64,000 nt of DNA. Origin: Candidatus Roseilinea sp. GTDB taxonomy: Bacteria; Chloroflexota; Anaerolineae; J036; Brachytrichaceae. The DNA lies in NCBI GenBank assembly GCA_026003755.1, contig BPHV01000002.1:434001-498000 (forward strand). Direction: 5' to 3'. Made by a program: the position numbers and the translations under genes. Under the pieces are notes generated by a model, which saw nothing but the letters and a program-made list of their open reading frames with translations, was not told where the DNA came from and did no database searches. Of the stretch, positions 16,471 through 25,829 are shown piece after piece. Position 1 is the first letter of the stretch. Every line of letters starts with the position of its first letter.

Positions 16471-18716
16471 GTTCACCGCTCGAAATTCAGAAATCAGCGC
16501 CAGGCCGTTCGCTCCCTGATCATCCTCTCTCAGCCCTCACCTTCATCCTCGTCGCCTTCCTGGCGCTGTGCATGGTCTACAACGTGACGCTGCCGATATT
16601 TGAAGCGCCCGACGAAGCCTCCCACTTCCGCTATGCGCACTACCTGGCCAGCGAAGGCCGCTTGCCGGATCTGAAGCGCGACCTCCCCTCGCACGAAGTG
16701 ACGCAGCCGGTGTTGTATTACGCGCTGACGTCGCTGGTCATCAGCCCGTTTGACCGCAGCAACCTCGGCCAGTTGGTTCAACTCAACCCCGATTGGTTTG
16801 AGCGGTCGCTCAACCCAGGCTACACCGGCGTGCGCGGCCAGCACATTCATACTGCGGCTGAAGACTGGCCGTATCAGGGCGCTGTGTGGGCTGTGCGGGC
16901 GGCGCGCTGGCTATCGTCGCTGCTGGGCGCAGCGACGATCGTCCTAGTGTATTCGATTGCGCGCCGCATCTTCACCGGCCGCGCCATCACCGAGGCTTCG
17001 CGCGCGCGGGCAGCCGCGCTGTGCGCCGCATTGGTGGCCTTCAACCCGAAGTTCATTCACCTCAGCAGCATCGTCAACAACGATATCGCCATCACGCTGG
17101 CCGCCACGGCAACCTGCGGGTGGATGGTGCGCATGACAAACCCGACACGTGCGCGCGGCCAAGCCGCGGCGCACTCATTCTTCGTCCTTGGGGCGCTGGT
17201 AGCCACGGCCACGCTGTGCAAGTTGCAAGGGCTAGGCCTGCTCGCGCCGGCGCTAGCGGCCGTCTTCCTGGTCGCGCCACGCCAAAGCCCGTTGGCGCGC
17301 ATCGCGGCGCTGCTGGTCGGCTTCTTTGCCGTGGCCGGCTGGTGGTTCATCTTCAACTGGCTCAACTACGCCCATCCGCTGGCATGGGCGCAAGTCCGGG
17401 CAGCAAACGAAGCGCTGTTGCGCGAGCCGCCGCTGAGCGCCGGCGAAGTCATCGCGACGCTGCCGCTGTGGTTCACATCGTACTGGGGCAACCTGGGCAT
17501 CGAACTGCATTACGATGCGTGGGTGAACGTCGTGCTGTTCGTCGCGCTGGCGCTCGCGGTGATCGGCTGCGTCGTCGCCTTCGCCCGTCGGCTGCCGATG
17601 GTGGGCAACCGCGCCGGCTTCACCCTGCTGATGATTTGGCAAATCGCCCTCGTGGTCATGTTCGTTGGGTGGCTGCGAAGCTATGTGGGCACAGAGAACA
17701 GCCGCCTGATCATGCCAGGCGTTGCGCCGGTCGTGGTGTTGACGGCGATGGGCTGGCTGACGCTTGCGCCGCAGCGCGTCTGGCGCGCAACGTCCATCGC
17801 CGGCGCGGGGTCATTGCTTGCGCTGGCCGTCGCAGCGCCGTTCGCCACGCTGCGGCCGGCCTACGTCACGCCAGACACGATGAGCCGCGCAGCGCTGGTC
17901 GCCGCTTACCGACTCCCCAGCGCCGGCGTGGCGGTGTTCGATGGCATGATCGAGTTACTGCACGCCGAAGTCGGTGCTAAACGCGTGGCCGCCGGCGGGC
18001 AATTGGAGGTAATACTGTACTGGGGCGCGCTGGCGCCGGTCAACCAGAGCTACCGCGTGGTGCTAGAAGCGCTCGACTTGGATGGCGAGGTGATTGGGCG
18101 CAAACTGGCCATTCCCTTTGGGGGGCGCTTTGCCACGCAACGCTGGCAACCCGGCGCATACTTTCGCGACGTATACCGTCTGCCCATTGACGCCACGGCA
18201 TCGCCCGGCCCAGCTCGGGTGCAACTCAAGCTATACAAGTTGTATCCAACGCCGGGCGACGCGCAGATTCACGGCGCGAACACAGGCGCCTTCCTGATTG
18301 ACCGAGTGAAAGTCACCTCAGCGATCGCTCCGACGCCGGCATCCGCGCAGCCGCCGATTGCCGTGTTCGGCGATGCCCTCCGTCTCGATCGCGTGCGCTT
18401 TTCGCCGGATCGGGTCACCTTCGACTGGACTACGCTGAAGCCCCCAGGGGGCGACTACACGCTCTTCGTGCACATCCTGGATGAAAACGGCGCGCAGATC
18501 GCCCAACGAGACGCCGAGCCGTTCGACGGGCAATACCCCACCGGCCTGTGGGAGGCGGGCGAGCGGGTGCGTGACGCGCGCGCGCTGGTGTTGCCCCCGG
18601 AGGCTCGACGGTTGCGCATCGGCTGGTATGACAGGCAGACTGGCCAGCGCCTCGCTGCTCACATGGCCGATGGCAGCCCGTGGCCGGACGATATCGTATT
18701 CGTCGAAATCCGTTAG
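16467..18716 (+). CDS. Multi-spanning GT-C-type membrane protein (glycosyltransferase-like)
   Basis: 749 residues with roughly nine to eleven hydrophobic helices between about residues 20 and 460, followed by a soluble C-terminal region of about 280 residues. The first extracytoplasmic loop carries EAPDEASHFRYAHYL, the acidic-pair motif of the ArnT/PMT/DUF2142 class of polyprenyl-phosphate-sugar-dependent glycosyltransferases. The C-terminal beta-rich part (YTLFVHILDENGAQIAQRD) resembles a carbohydrate-binding sandwich. ATG 16467 is preferred over an in-frame TTG 12 nt earlier because it overlaps the stop of the lipoprotein gene (ATGA). Donor and acceptor are unknown. Confidence 0.78.
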   Translation: MSSPLEIQKSAPGRSLPDHPLSALTFILVAFLALCMVYNVTLPIFEAPDEASHFRYAHYLASEGRLPDLKRDLPSHEVTQPVLYYALTSLVISPFDRSNLGQLVQLNPDWFERSLNPGYTGVRGQHIHTAAEDWPYQGAVWAVRAARWLSSLLGAATIVLVYSIARRIFTGRAITEASRARAAALCAALVAFNPKFIHLSSIVNNDIAITLAATATCGWMVRMTNPTRARGQAAAHSFFVLGALVATATLCKLQGLGLLAPALAAVFLVAPRQSPLARIAALLVGFFAVAGWWFIFNWLNYAHPLAWAQVRAANEALLREPPLSAGEVIATLPLWFTSYWGNLGIELHYDAWVNVVLFVALALAVIGCVVAFARRLPMVGNRAGFTLLMIWQIALVVMFVGWLRSYVGTENSRLIMPGVAPVVVLTAMGWLTLAPQRVWRATSIAGAGSLLALAVAAPFATLRPAYVTPDTMSRAALVAAYRLPSAGVAVFDGMIELLHAEVGAKRVAAGGQLEVILYWGALAPVNQSYRVVLEALDLDGEVIGRKLAIPFGGRFATQRWQPGAYFRDVYRLPIDATASPGPARVQLKLYKLYPTPGDAQIHGANTGAFLIDRVKVTSAIAPTPASAQPPIAVFGDALRLDRVRFSPDRVTFDWTTLKPPGGDYTLFVHILDENGAQIAQRDAEPFDGQYPTGLWEAGERVRDARALVLPPEARRLRIGWYDRQTGQRLAAHMADGSPWPDDIVFVEIR

Positions 18717-18749
18717 CTGCCAGCGCCGCTGCAACTGAGGAGGTTGGTT

Positions 18750-20813
18750 GTGTCACATCATTCAAGCTTCAATCGGCGCGTTTCCGCGCTTGCGCTCATG
18801 CTCATCATTGTGCTTAGCGCTCCACTTTTCATCGCCGGCACCGCTCAGGCCAAAACGATACGCGCCCTGGAGGTGCCGCCGGGATTCAAGGTGGAGCCGA
18901 TCACCGCAAACCTAGAGCTGCCGACGACGTTCACTTTTGCGCCGGATGGCCGCGTCTTCATCGCTGAGAAAGCCGGTCGGGTCAAAGTGTGGAAGGACGG
19001 CGTGCTCTACGCGCGGCCCCTGATTGACATCCGCGACGAAGTGAACAGCTTTGTCGATCGCGGCCTGATCGGCATGGCGCTCGACCCGAACTTCGCCGAG
19101 AACGGGTGGATTTACCTGCTCTACGCATGGGATGCGCCGGGCCAGGCCAAAGACGTGGATGAACCTCGCCGCAGCCGGCTGGTGCGCTACACCGTCGAGG
19201 GGGATGTGGTCAGGCCGAACAGCGCCTTCGTCTTGTTCGACGACCACTGGAATTACACGCAGAATCACTCGGTCGGCACACTCAAGTTCGATAAGCGCGG
19301 GCGGCTCTGGGTCTCGCTGGGCGAGGGCTCGCTCTCGGCCATGCCCGACAAGCTTTCGCTCACCGCGCTGGACATCAATACGTTGCAAGGCAAGGTGCTG
19401 CGAATTGACCCGCGCACCGGCTATGGTGTGCCCGGCAACCCGTTCTACGACCCGCGCTTCCCCAAGCGCGCGCGCTCGCGGGTGTGGTCATACGGCTACC
19501 GCAACCCCTTCCGCTTTGCTCTGCATCCGGAGACGCAACTGCCTTACGTCGGCGATGTGGGCTGGAACACCTACGAGATGCTGATGATTGCGACGAAAGG
19601 CTCCAACTTCGGTTGGCCATGTGTGGAAGGCATCATGGATGTGCCGCAATTCCAAAGCATGCCGGAGTGCCGAGGAATCAACGCAAAGACCACGACGCCC
19701 AAAGAACTGAGCTATCACCACAACGAGAACAACGCTTCGGTGACGGCGGGCGACTTCAACACCGGCGACCACTTCCCGCCGGAGATGAAGGGCAACTTCT
19801 TCTGGGGCGACTACTCCACACAAGTGATCAACCGCACCGTTCTGGACGAACGTGGGCGCTTCAAGGAAACAATTCCTTTCGGCAAACAGATGGGCGAACC
19901 GGTGGACATCCAGTTCGGCCCGGATGGCGCGCTGTGGTATCTCTCGATCTACTCCGGCGGGCTGCGGCGCATCGTCTATGAAGCCGGCCCCCTTGGCGCG
20001 CTGGCGACGATCACCCGACCTGCGGCGAGCAATAAGCCCTCGGCGACCATCCTCGCCCCATTCGATGGCGACACCTACCTGGCGGGTCAGACCGTGCGGC
20101 TGCGCGGCGAGGCCAGGAACGCCGTAGCGGCCGAATGGCGCATCACCCGCTACGACGGACGGCGCGCCACACCGATCACCCACACGACCGGGCTACAGGC
20201 TAGCTTCGTCATGCCGGCCGATTTGCGCGACGATGGCTTCGTGGAGGCGATCTTCACGGCAACCGACGGCAAAGGGAACCTGGCCGCGACCAAGGTCAAC
20301 ATTTATCCATTTCCGAGCGACGGCTACATCCGCGCGTGGTGGCTGAACGGCGGGTATCCCTACGGCACGCTGGACGACGACGTGCTGCCCGGCGGCGAAG
20401 CCAATTACATCGCCCGCCCTGGCGACAAGACTGCCTGGGCGATCCGCAGTCCGTCGCGCAACATCAACCTGCTGAACTACATCACGCCCTCGCGGAAGAC
20501 CGTGGCGTATGCCTTCGTGTGGATCGAATCACCCGAGGATCGCAAGGGCCTGTTGGGGATGAACTCGGACGATGGACTGGCCGCCTGGCTGAACGGCAAA
20601 GAGATCTGGCGCAACAAGGTAAGCCGCTACATGCCCGACGACCTACGCGACATTGACCTGCCGCCGATCGAGCTGAAGCGGGGCTACAACGCGCTGTTGC
20701 TGAAGATTGACACGAACGACGGCGATTGGCAGTTCAAGGCGCGCGTGCTCAACCCCGACGGCTCGATCATGCGCGACGTAGCCGCCAAGCTGGTGCAAGC
20801 ACCGGCGCAGTAG
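18750..20813 (+). CDS. Secreted PQQ-dependent sugar dehydrogenase-like protein
   Basis: 687 residues. GTG 18750 is taken as the start because GAGGAGG lies 6 nt upstream. The signal peptide ends at AQAKTI. A six-bladed propeller of the soluble glucose/sorbosone dehydrogenase family runs to about residue 415 (TFTFAPDGRVFIAEKAGRV, GLIGMALDPNFAENG, HSVGTLKFDKRGRLWVSLGE, GYRNPFRFALHPE, DIQFGPDGALWYLS). The rest is an Ig-like segment (about 430-510) and a C-terminal beta-sandwich (WLNGGYPYGTLDDD, GLAAWLNGKEIWRN), probably carbohydrate or surface binding. It likely oxidises an aldose outside the cell; cofactor use is inferred from family. Confidence 0.85.
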   Translation: MSHHSSFNRRVSALALMLIIVLSAPLFIAGTAQAKTIRALEVPPGFKVEPITANLELPTTFTFAPDGRVFIAEKAGRVKVWKDGVLYARPLIDIRDEVNSFVDRGLIGMALDPNFAENGWIYLLYAWDAPGQAKDVDEPRRSRLVRYTVEGDVVRPNSAFVLFDDHWNYTQNHSVGTLKFDKRGRLWVSLGEGSLSAMPDKLSLTALDINTLQGKVLRIDPRTGYGVPGNPFYDPRFPKRARSRVWSYGYRNPFRFALHPETQLPYVGDVGWNTYEMLMIATKGSNFGWPCVEGIMDVPQFQSMPECRGINAKTTTPKELSYHHNENNASVTAGDFNTGDHFPPEMKGNFFWGDYSTQVINRTVLDERGRFKETIPFGKQMGEPVDIQFGPDGALWYLSIYSGGLRRIVYEAGPLGALATITRPAASNKPSATILAPFDGDTYLAGQTVRLRGEARNAVAAEWRITRYDGRRATPITHTTGLQASFVMPADLRDDGFVEAIFTATDGKGNLAATKVNIYPFPSDGYIRAWWLNGGYPYGTLDDDVLPGGEANYIARPGDKTAWAIRSPSRNINLLNYITPSRKTVAYAFVWIESPEDRKGLLGMNSDDGLAAWLNGKEIWRNKVSRYMPDDLRDIDLPPIELKRGYNALLLKIDTNDGDWQFKARVLNPDGSIMRDVAAKLVQAPAQ

Positions 20814-20827
20814 CGCCTTGCCGGATC

Positions 20828-21628
20828 TCAGCGTCCATTGGGCCGCGCCGGCTTATACTTCGTCAGCGCCGCCAGCGGCCGCAGCAGGTCGGGGTTGCGC
20901 AACTGGATCTGCGATAGGCTGGCATTGAGCAACACGTAGAGCAACGGCATCAAATGCGAATCCGGTCGCCACAGGCCAAATTTAGCGAAGCTGCTGCGAG
21001 GCACGGCGACGTCGCCGGTGCGGGTTTGGCGCGTGATCATCCAACGATCGCGGAAGCAGACGATCGCGTCGGGCGTGTGTTCTGGCCGGATGACATCCTC
21101 TTCGATCAAGCTGTTCAGACGCTGCAACAACACATCCGGCGCGATCGCCTCCGCCGCAAAGATGTAGCCCAGATAGGGGTTGAGCTTGTCGTCGGAGAGC
21201 TGCGCGTAGCGCGCGCCGAACACGCCCAAGTAGTGTATCGGCGTCACGTCATGGGCCGTCGCCTTACCGCGATGCAAGCGCTTGAGCGAGGCCACATTGT
21301 GCAGATGTTGGGCGAACGTCTCCTGATCGAGACGCAGCGCGACCTCGCACATCGCATACACCCCCTCGCACGGCAGCAACCGCCCCATCGGCAAGGCGAA
21401 GATCGCGTCGTAGATCAAGATGCTGTCTTCGCGCGTGGTCACGTCGTCTATTGAGAACGCCTTGCCCCGTTCCAGGCCGTAGCGCAAGGGCAACATTGGC
21501 CGGAGGACATGAGTGATAAAAGCGTGCTGGTATTCCGCGCTGTCGGCGCCGTCCTGAAAGACCTCGCCCAGATGAACGCGCTGCTCGATGGGTTCGACAT
21601 AGGCGCGGATGGCATCCAGGATCAACAT
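20828..21628 (-). CDS. DUF6602-like protein (degenerate nuclease-like fold)
   Basis: 266 residues. The N-terminal half resembles the DUF6602 pattern: FQDGADSAEYQHAFITHVL, LPLRYGLERGKAFS, EDSILIYD, then the segment corresponding to EVK. That segment reads AMCEVALRL, so the Lys of a PD-(D/E)XK-type EVK triad seems replaced by Ala. The C-terminal half is helical and unrecognised. An upstream ATG at 21670 is possible. ATG 21628 is preferred because a minus-strand TACACT (21645-21640) ends 11 nt before it, as in the FAH gene. The gene follows fni on the same strand. Function unknown. Confidence 0.6.
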   Translation of the reverse strand: MLILDAIRAYVEPIEQRVHLGEVFQDGADSAEYQHAFITHVLRPMLPLRYGLERGKAFSIDDVTTREDSILIYDAIFALPMGRLLPCEGVYAMCEVALRLDQETFAQHLHNVASLKRLHRGKATAHDVTPIHYLGVFGARYAQLSDDKLNPYLGYIFAAEAIAPDVLLQRLNSLIEEDVIRPEHTPDAIVCFRDRWMITRQTRTGDVAVPRSSFAKFGLWRPDSHLMPLLYVLLNASLSQIQLRNPDLLRPLAALTKYKPARPNGR

Positions 21629-21661
21629 GGTCGTAGCGTAGTGTATCGCATGGCGACGCTC

Positions 21662-21698
21662 GATCCGCATGTGAAGCGCGCCATTTCACATGCGGATC
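21662..21698. repeat. 14-bp perfect inverted repeat at the fni 3' end
   Basis: GATCCGCATGTGAA (21662-21675) and its exact complement (21685-21698) are separated by 9 nt. The repeat spans the fni stop codon (last codons Ile-Arg-Met) and the spacer before the DUF6602-like gene. No T-run follows, so it is either an atypical terminator or a regulatory hairpin. Confidence 0.7.
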
Positions 21699-22753
21699 AG
21701 TTCGACTTTGCTCAGCGCGACCAGGTCGCGCGCGCCGGCGCACAACATCACGGCGCGGAGCTGGCCGAGGATCACGGCGATCTCATCGCCGACCGCCTCT
21801 GGGGAGATGGTGGCCGCGCGCAGAAACGGGCGCGCCATGCCGAACAACGTGGCGCCCAGCGCCAGGCACTTTGCGCCATCCACGCCGTTCTTCAAACCGC
21901 CGCTGGCGAAGATGACCACGTCCGGCGCGGCCTCGCGCACGTAGCGAATCGAATCGGCCGTGGGGATGCCCCAATCTACGAAGGCCTCGGCGATGCGACG
22001 CTGCACGTCATTCCGCGCGCGGAACATCTCAACCTGGCTCCACGATGTGCCGCCGGCGCCGGCCACATCAATCGCGGCCACGCCGGCGTTGGCCAAGTCG
22101 CGCGCAACGCGAGGAGAGATCCCCCAGCCAACCTCTTTGGCGATGACCGGGATGCCATCGGCCTGCAGGGCGCGCGTGACCCGCTCGATCCTTTCGAGTA
22201 AACCGCCCCAATTCACATCACCTTCCGGTTGCAGGATCTCCTGCAGCGGGTTCAGGTGCAAGACCAGGGCATCGGCGCCGGTCAGCGCTACGGCGCGCCG
22301 GCAATCATCAATATCGAACCCATAGTTGAGCTGCACTGCGCCGATATTCGCAAAGAGGAGAATGTCCGGCGCGACATCGCGCACTTGGAAGGTGTCGGCC
22401 AGCTCTGGCCGGACGACAGCAGCGCGCGTGGAGCCAAGCCCCATGGGGATGCGCGCTTGCTGCGCCGCAATCGCCAGGTTGCGGTTGATCGTACGCGCCT
22501 GCTCCGTGCCGCCGGTCATGCACGAGATGAGCAAAGGCGCGCCCAGGCGCCGCCCAAACAACGTTACGCCCATGTCTATTTCGCGCGCGTCTATCTCGGG
22601 CAGCGCTTGGTGCATAAAGCGGTAGCGCTCTAGGCCGCTGGTCAAGCGCGAAGCGACATTCTCATCCAGATTAATGCGAATGTGGTCAGCTTTGCGCGTC
22701 TCCAACTGATGTCCCTCGCGCGCACTCACCTCTGCGCGTTGTTCATCCTTCAT
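21686..22753 (-). CDS. fni: Type 2 isopentenyl-diphosphate delta-isomerase
   Basis: 355-residue FMN-dependent enzyme interconverting IPP and DMAPP for isoprenoid synthesis. Diagnostic segments are [15 protein letters not shown] (substrate and FMN region), [35 protein letters not shown] with the catalytic Gln and Glu, [24 protein letters not shown] and [15 protein letters not shown]. It is divergent from acpP with about 95 bp between them. Confidence 0.95.
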   Translation of the reverse strand: MKDEQRAEVSAREGHQLETRKADHIRINLDENVASRLTSGLERYRFMHQALPEIDAREIDMGVTLFGRRLGAPLLISCMTGGTEQARTINRNLAIAAQQARIPMGLGSTRAAVVRPELADTFQVRDVAPDILLFANIGAVQLNYGFDIDDCRRAVALTGADALVLHLNPLQEILQPEGDVNWGGLLERIERVTRALQADGIPVIAKEVGWGISPRVARDLANAGVAAIDVAGAGGTSWSQVEMFRARNDVQRRIAEAFVDWGIPTADSIRYVREAAPDVVIFASGGLKNGVDGAKCLALGATLFGMARPFLRAATISPEAVGDEIAVILGQLRAVMLCAGARDLVALSKVELIRM

Positions 22754-22848
22754 AGCGCGATTCCGTAACCCCTTTCTGCCAGCGGTGTTTCAGTGACCAT
22801 AGGGATAGATTAAAATGTCCAATGGATCACCACAGGAGGAATAGATTA

Positions 22849-23100
22849 ATGTCAGACCAGTCCACATTCGAACGCGTCAAGGCGCTTACTGTCAAACTGC
22901 TCGGCGTTGCGCCCGAGAAGGTCACCATGGAGGCCAGGTTCCGCGAAGATCTCGAGGCCGACTCGCTCGATCTCGTTGAGCTTATCATGGCATTTGAAGA
23001 GGAATTCGGCGGCGAGATTTCCGACGAAGACGCTCAGAAGATTACCACGATTGGGGAAGCGGTCGCCTACCTGGAACAGCGACAGCGCCAGAGCGCATAA
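22849..23100 (+). CDS. acpP: Acyl carrier protein
   Basis: 83-residue carrier of fatty-acid synthesis intermediates. The phosphopantetheine attachment Ser is in [19 protein letters not shown]. The first helix is [20 protein letters not shown], and the end, [14 protein letters not shown], is typical. ATG 22849 is fixed by the strong ribosome-binding site CAGGAGGA 8-9 nt upstream; an earlier in-frame start at 22822 would bury that site. TAAAAT at 22811-22816 is the likely -10 element. A rho-independent terminator follows at once. Confidence 0.97.
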   Translation: MSDQSTFERVKALTVKLLGVAPEKVTMEARFREDLEADSLDLVELIMAFEEEFGGEISDEDAQKITTIGEAVAYLEQRQRQSA

Positions 23101-23122
23101 GACGCTGCAACATTCGCAATTG

Positions 23123-23156
23123 AAAGGCTCCCGCGCATGCGGGAGCCTTTTTGTTT
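23123..23156 (+). terminator. Rho-independent terminator of acpP
   Basis: A 12-bp perfect stem (AAAGGCTCCCGC paired with its complement) with a GCAT loop is followed by TTTTTGTTT. It sits 22 nt after the acpP stop. The A-run on the other side lets it also serve ribokinase on the minus strand. Confidence 0.93.
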
Positions 23157-23167
23157 GGCAACAGTGT

Positions 23168-24088
23168 TCAAGCGCCATGCGCGCGCAAGAAAGACTCGAC
23201 CTCCTCTCGGCTCGGGATGCTGGGCTGCGCGCCCGGCCGGGTGACGGCAATGGCTGCGGCCGCGCAGCCAAACCGCGCGGCCTCGCGCACAGGCGCACCT
23301 TCGACCAGCCGTGTCGCGAACGCGCCGATGAACGTGTCGCCCGCTGCCACGGTATCTACTGCTGCGACGGGAAAGGCCGGCACATGGCCACGCCAAGCCT
23401 CGGCATCCACCCACACCCCGCTTTCGCCCAGCGTCACCAGCACGTTGCGCGCGCCGCGCAGTCGCAACGCTTGGGCCGCCGCGGCCGCACCGTCCAGGCC
23501 GCGTACTTCAACGCCGGCCAACTGGCTGGCCTCATTCTCGTTAGGGATGAGATAGTCGCACCATCCCAGCAGCGCATCGTCGAGCGGAGCAAAAGGGGCG
23601 GGATTGAGGATGCTCAGTCGGCCGGCTCGGCGCGCTATAGCCATCGCGGCTTCGGTAGCCGCCAGGCTGGTCTCCAACTGCGCGATCACGGCGTCGGCCT
23701 GAACCAGGCGATCTGCGGCCGCGTGCACGTCGGCCGAGGTCAGCGTCCGGTTTGCGCCGGCGGCCACGACGATTTCATTTTGCCCTGTCACGTTATGCAC
23801 GAGGATCATGGCCGTGCCGCTGGCGCTGTCGGCGCGACGGATCACGCCTTGTGTGTCCACGCCTACCGCGCGCAAGTTAGCGAGCATCGCTTCGCCGAAT
23901 GTGTCCGAGCCGACGCAACCGATCATGCACGCCGGATGACCCATGCGCGCGACCGCGTAGGCCTGATTGGCACCTTTGCCCCCACATGCCGTCTGCAGAT
24001 CATCTCCATGAATCGCCTCGCCAGGCATGGGAAAGCGCGGCACGCGGACGATCAGGTCCATGTTCAGGCTGCCGACGACGGTGATCAT
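23168..24088 (-). CDS. rbsK: Ribokinase (PfkB family sugar kinase)
   Basis: 306 residues. N-terminal GSLNMDLIVRVPRFPMPGE, the substrate loop GGKGANQAYAVARMG and the C-terminal ATP/anion-hole motif DTVAAGDTFIGAF with its catalytic Asp mark a PfkB-family kinase. These features fit ribokinase (D-ribose to ribose 5-phosphate) better than fructokinase or adenosine kinase, but specificity within PfkB is hard to fix from sequence. It is convergent with acpP and shares its terminator. Confidence 0.88.
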   Translation of the reverse strand: MITVVGSLNMDLIVRVPRFPMPGEAIHGDDLQTACGGKGANQAYAVARMGHPACMIGCVGSDTFGEAMLANLRAVGVDTQGVIRRADSASGTAMILVHNVTGQNEIVVAAGANRTLTSADVHAAADRLVQADAVIAQLETSLAATEAAMAIARRAGRLSILNPAPFAPLDDALLGWCDYLIPNENEASQLAGVEVRGLDGAAAAAQALRLRGARNVLVTLGESGVWVDAEAWRGHVPAFPVAAVDTVAAGDTFIGAFATRLVEGAPVREAARFGCAAAAIAVTRPGAQPSIPSREEVESFLRAHGA

Positions 24089-24144
24089 GTGGAACGGAGA
24101 ATAGGGAAAGTGACTTGCTGTTGCCGGTGTCTACCGGTTCGCCG

Positions 24145-24999
24145 TCATTCGCCTTTGGCTAGGAGCTCGTCGTAGAGGTGCTCCAGGCCGGCGCGCATTT
24201 CGTGCGCCAACACTTCGTAGGCCGGCGACGCCTTGCTACGGGCGATCTTCGGCGCATAGAGCATCATCAAGTCGGGCACAAGCGCGCTCACTTCGGAACG
24301 GCTGCGATGGGCGCGCGCGAGCGCCTTGACGCGCGCCGTGGCGGTCTTGATGTAGTCGAGCGTGGCATCTACGGCCTCGGCCGGTTTGCCCGCCGGCCCG
24401 CGCCCGGGGACGAGCGTTGTAACGGTGCGGTTCTTCTTCAACACAGCTAGGATGGCCTGCCAGCGCTCGAAGTTGCCATGCGCGAGGTTCGGCGGTTGGC
24501 CGACGGCCACATGATCGCCGGCGAAGACAATGCCGGAGTCGCGTACCGTGACGAAGCACGCGTCGGGCGAATAGCCGCCTTGAAAGGCGACGTCCACGAA
24601 GGTCACATGCTTCACACCCAGCACGATACTCAACGAATCGCCGAAGGTGAGCTGCGGCGCGCCGTTGAGCTCCCTCGCCCCCGATGGGGGCGACTCGAAG
24701 GACTGAGCAGGCGCAGGCTCTGCCTGGACAACAGACGGCGCAAAGGCAGCGTCATGCATGACCGCCGTTGGCGCGCCAACCGCTGCGAGCGACTCAGCAC
24801 TCATCCGATCCGACGCAGTAAAGACTACAGCGCGAATCGGCTTGTCGCTAAGTTCGGCCACTTGTGCCCGCCAGGCGCGCGCCTCAGCCGGGTCGGGCGG
24901 CAGATCAATGTAGATCACCGCATCTTCGCCGATGACACACCCCACGTTCAAGCCACCAGCGGTCGTGTGATAGAACACGTTCTTGTGAATTTTCTTCAT
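24145..24999 (-). CDS. Metallo-beta-lactamase-fold protein with degenerate metal site
   Basis: 284 residues. N-terminal MKKIHKNVFYHTTAGGLNVGCVIGEDAVIYIDLP is the usual MBL start (hydrophobic strands, then an Asp strand), split here by the reader as two adjoining parts. Where HxHxDH is expected the protein reads VVFTASDRMSAESL, so the metal-binding histidines are missing. GIVFAGDHVA keeps the later Asp. The C-terminal helical half (about 170-284) resembles SoxH/quinoprotein-relay-type MBL proteins. It is probably catalytically inactive. The start is the ATG at 24999. TACAAT (reverse of 25018-25023) ends 18 nt upstream. Confidence 0.75.
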   Translation of the reverse strand: MKKIHKNVFYHTTAGGLNVGCVIGEDAVIYIDLPPDPAEARAWRAQVAELSDKPIRAVVFTASDRMSAESLAAVGAPTAVMHDAAFAPSVVQAEPAPAQSFESPPSGARELNGAPQLTFGDSLSIVLGVKHVTFVDVAFQGGYSPDACFVTVRDSGIVFAGDHVAVGQPPNLAHGNFERWQAILAVLKKNRTVTTLVPGRGPAGKPAEAVDATLDYIKTATARVKALARAHRSRSEVSALVPDLMMLYAPKIARSKASPAYEVLAHEMRAGLEHLYDELLAKGE

Positions 25000-25322
25000 A
25001 GGCGCGTTGTGCTTGGCATTGTACAGTCGGTGCCGGCAAATATCCAAGGAGCATTTCAAAATCGGGAAGCGGGGACTGGCCCGCAGCGGTATTCGCTTCA
25101 GTCGCGCCGGGATGAATCCCAGCGCCGAGCACACAGGCGAGCTGTGCGCATCTCGCCCTTTTTCACCCAGGCGTAAACGCCGGGGCGGGCTACGTATCCC
25201 CAGATGGCGAATGCACTCCGTCGAAGGGTTGAGGTAGCCTTTCGCCAAGATTGGGAAGCTCGTATGACACATCTGCGGCCTTCCCCACTGCATTGAGCAG
25301 TGAAGGAGATTGCTGCCACCGG
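25000..25322. other. Non-coding stretch between the MBL gene and the RHS remnant
   Basis: No supported gene. The MBL frame stays open through it but the composition is unlike a protein of that family. It holds the -10 box of the MBL gene (25018-25023) and a repeat copy at 25168-25200 that recurs at the other end of the RHS island. Confidence 0.6.
25168..25200. repeat. Dispersed GGCGT-AAACGCCGGGG repeat, copy 1
   Basis: The core GGCGTAAACGCCGGGGCGGG is followed by CTACGTATCCCC. A diverged copy with the same order of elements (a hairpin-like CGT/ACG core, a CGGGG run, CTAC, CCCC) lies at 29173-29215. The copies bracket the RHS island. Confidence 0.4.
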
Positions 25323-25788
25323 TCACGCGATCGAGTGTGTTGATCTTGTAAGACATCGTTCGCAGTCCGCGATCGCCACCTCTTGGACATGGCGTATGCC
25401 CCTCGGATCGGTATACCTCAGCGGGTTGTTGCGTGTATAGCTGTAGCGATTGAGGGTTTGCGACCGCAGGGAGTCCCCGTGGGACGGGTCGTCCGGCCGC
25501 GGCACGCTGCTGTCCGGCGAGAGGAAGCGCCCGAACAACGGCGAGTAATAGCGCGCGTTGTAATCATAGAGGCCGACACTGGCTTCCAGCCGCTGCCCCG
25601 TGAACCGCCGATCCGTCGGCCACGTGCCGCTAACGTGCCGCGCCGAACCATACGGCGTGTCCCACAGGGAGGCTGCGCACTAGCGGCTCTGCGACACCAC
25701 CCCACCGCTCGCATTCGTCACCAGCGACGCGCTGCCCAGGTGATCCCCGTGCAGCCAATACACCCCGCCGCTGTTGCGCATCGCTCCA
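25323..25788 (-). pseudogene. Displaced RHS core fragment (decayed)
   Basis: Translates as the end of an RHS repeat-associated core: WLHGDHLGSASLVTNASGG, WPTDRRFTGQRLEASVGLYD, YNARYYSPLFGRFLSPDS, YTRNNPLRYTDPRG. It is a diverged copy of 27575-27903 of the adjacent RHS gene. Relative to that copy, the Tyr codon after SQSR is replaced by a 24-nt in-frame segment (about 25663-25686) that begins with a TAG stop. After DPRG only about 20 residues follow before the stop, so almost no toxin tip remains. This is the usual fate of old tips in RHS loci, where cores recombine to bring in new tips. Confidence 0.85.
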
Positions 25789-25829
25789 AGCGTAGTCGAG
25801 AGGAAATTGCTAGAGCACAACCGCCACTC

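Noticed and set aside
24999-25356. N-terminal extension of the MBL-fold gene
   Set aside because: The family starts at ATG 24999 and a -10 box lies inside the supposed extension.
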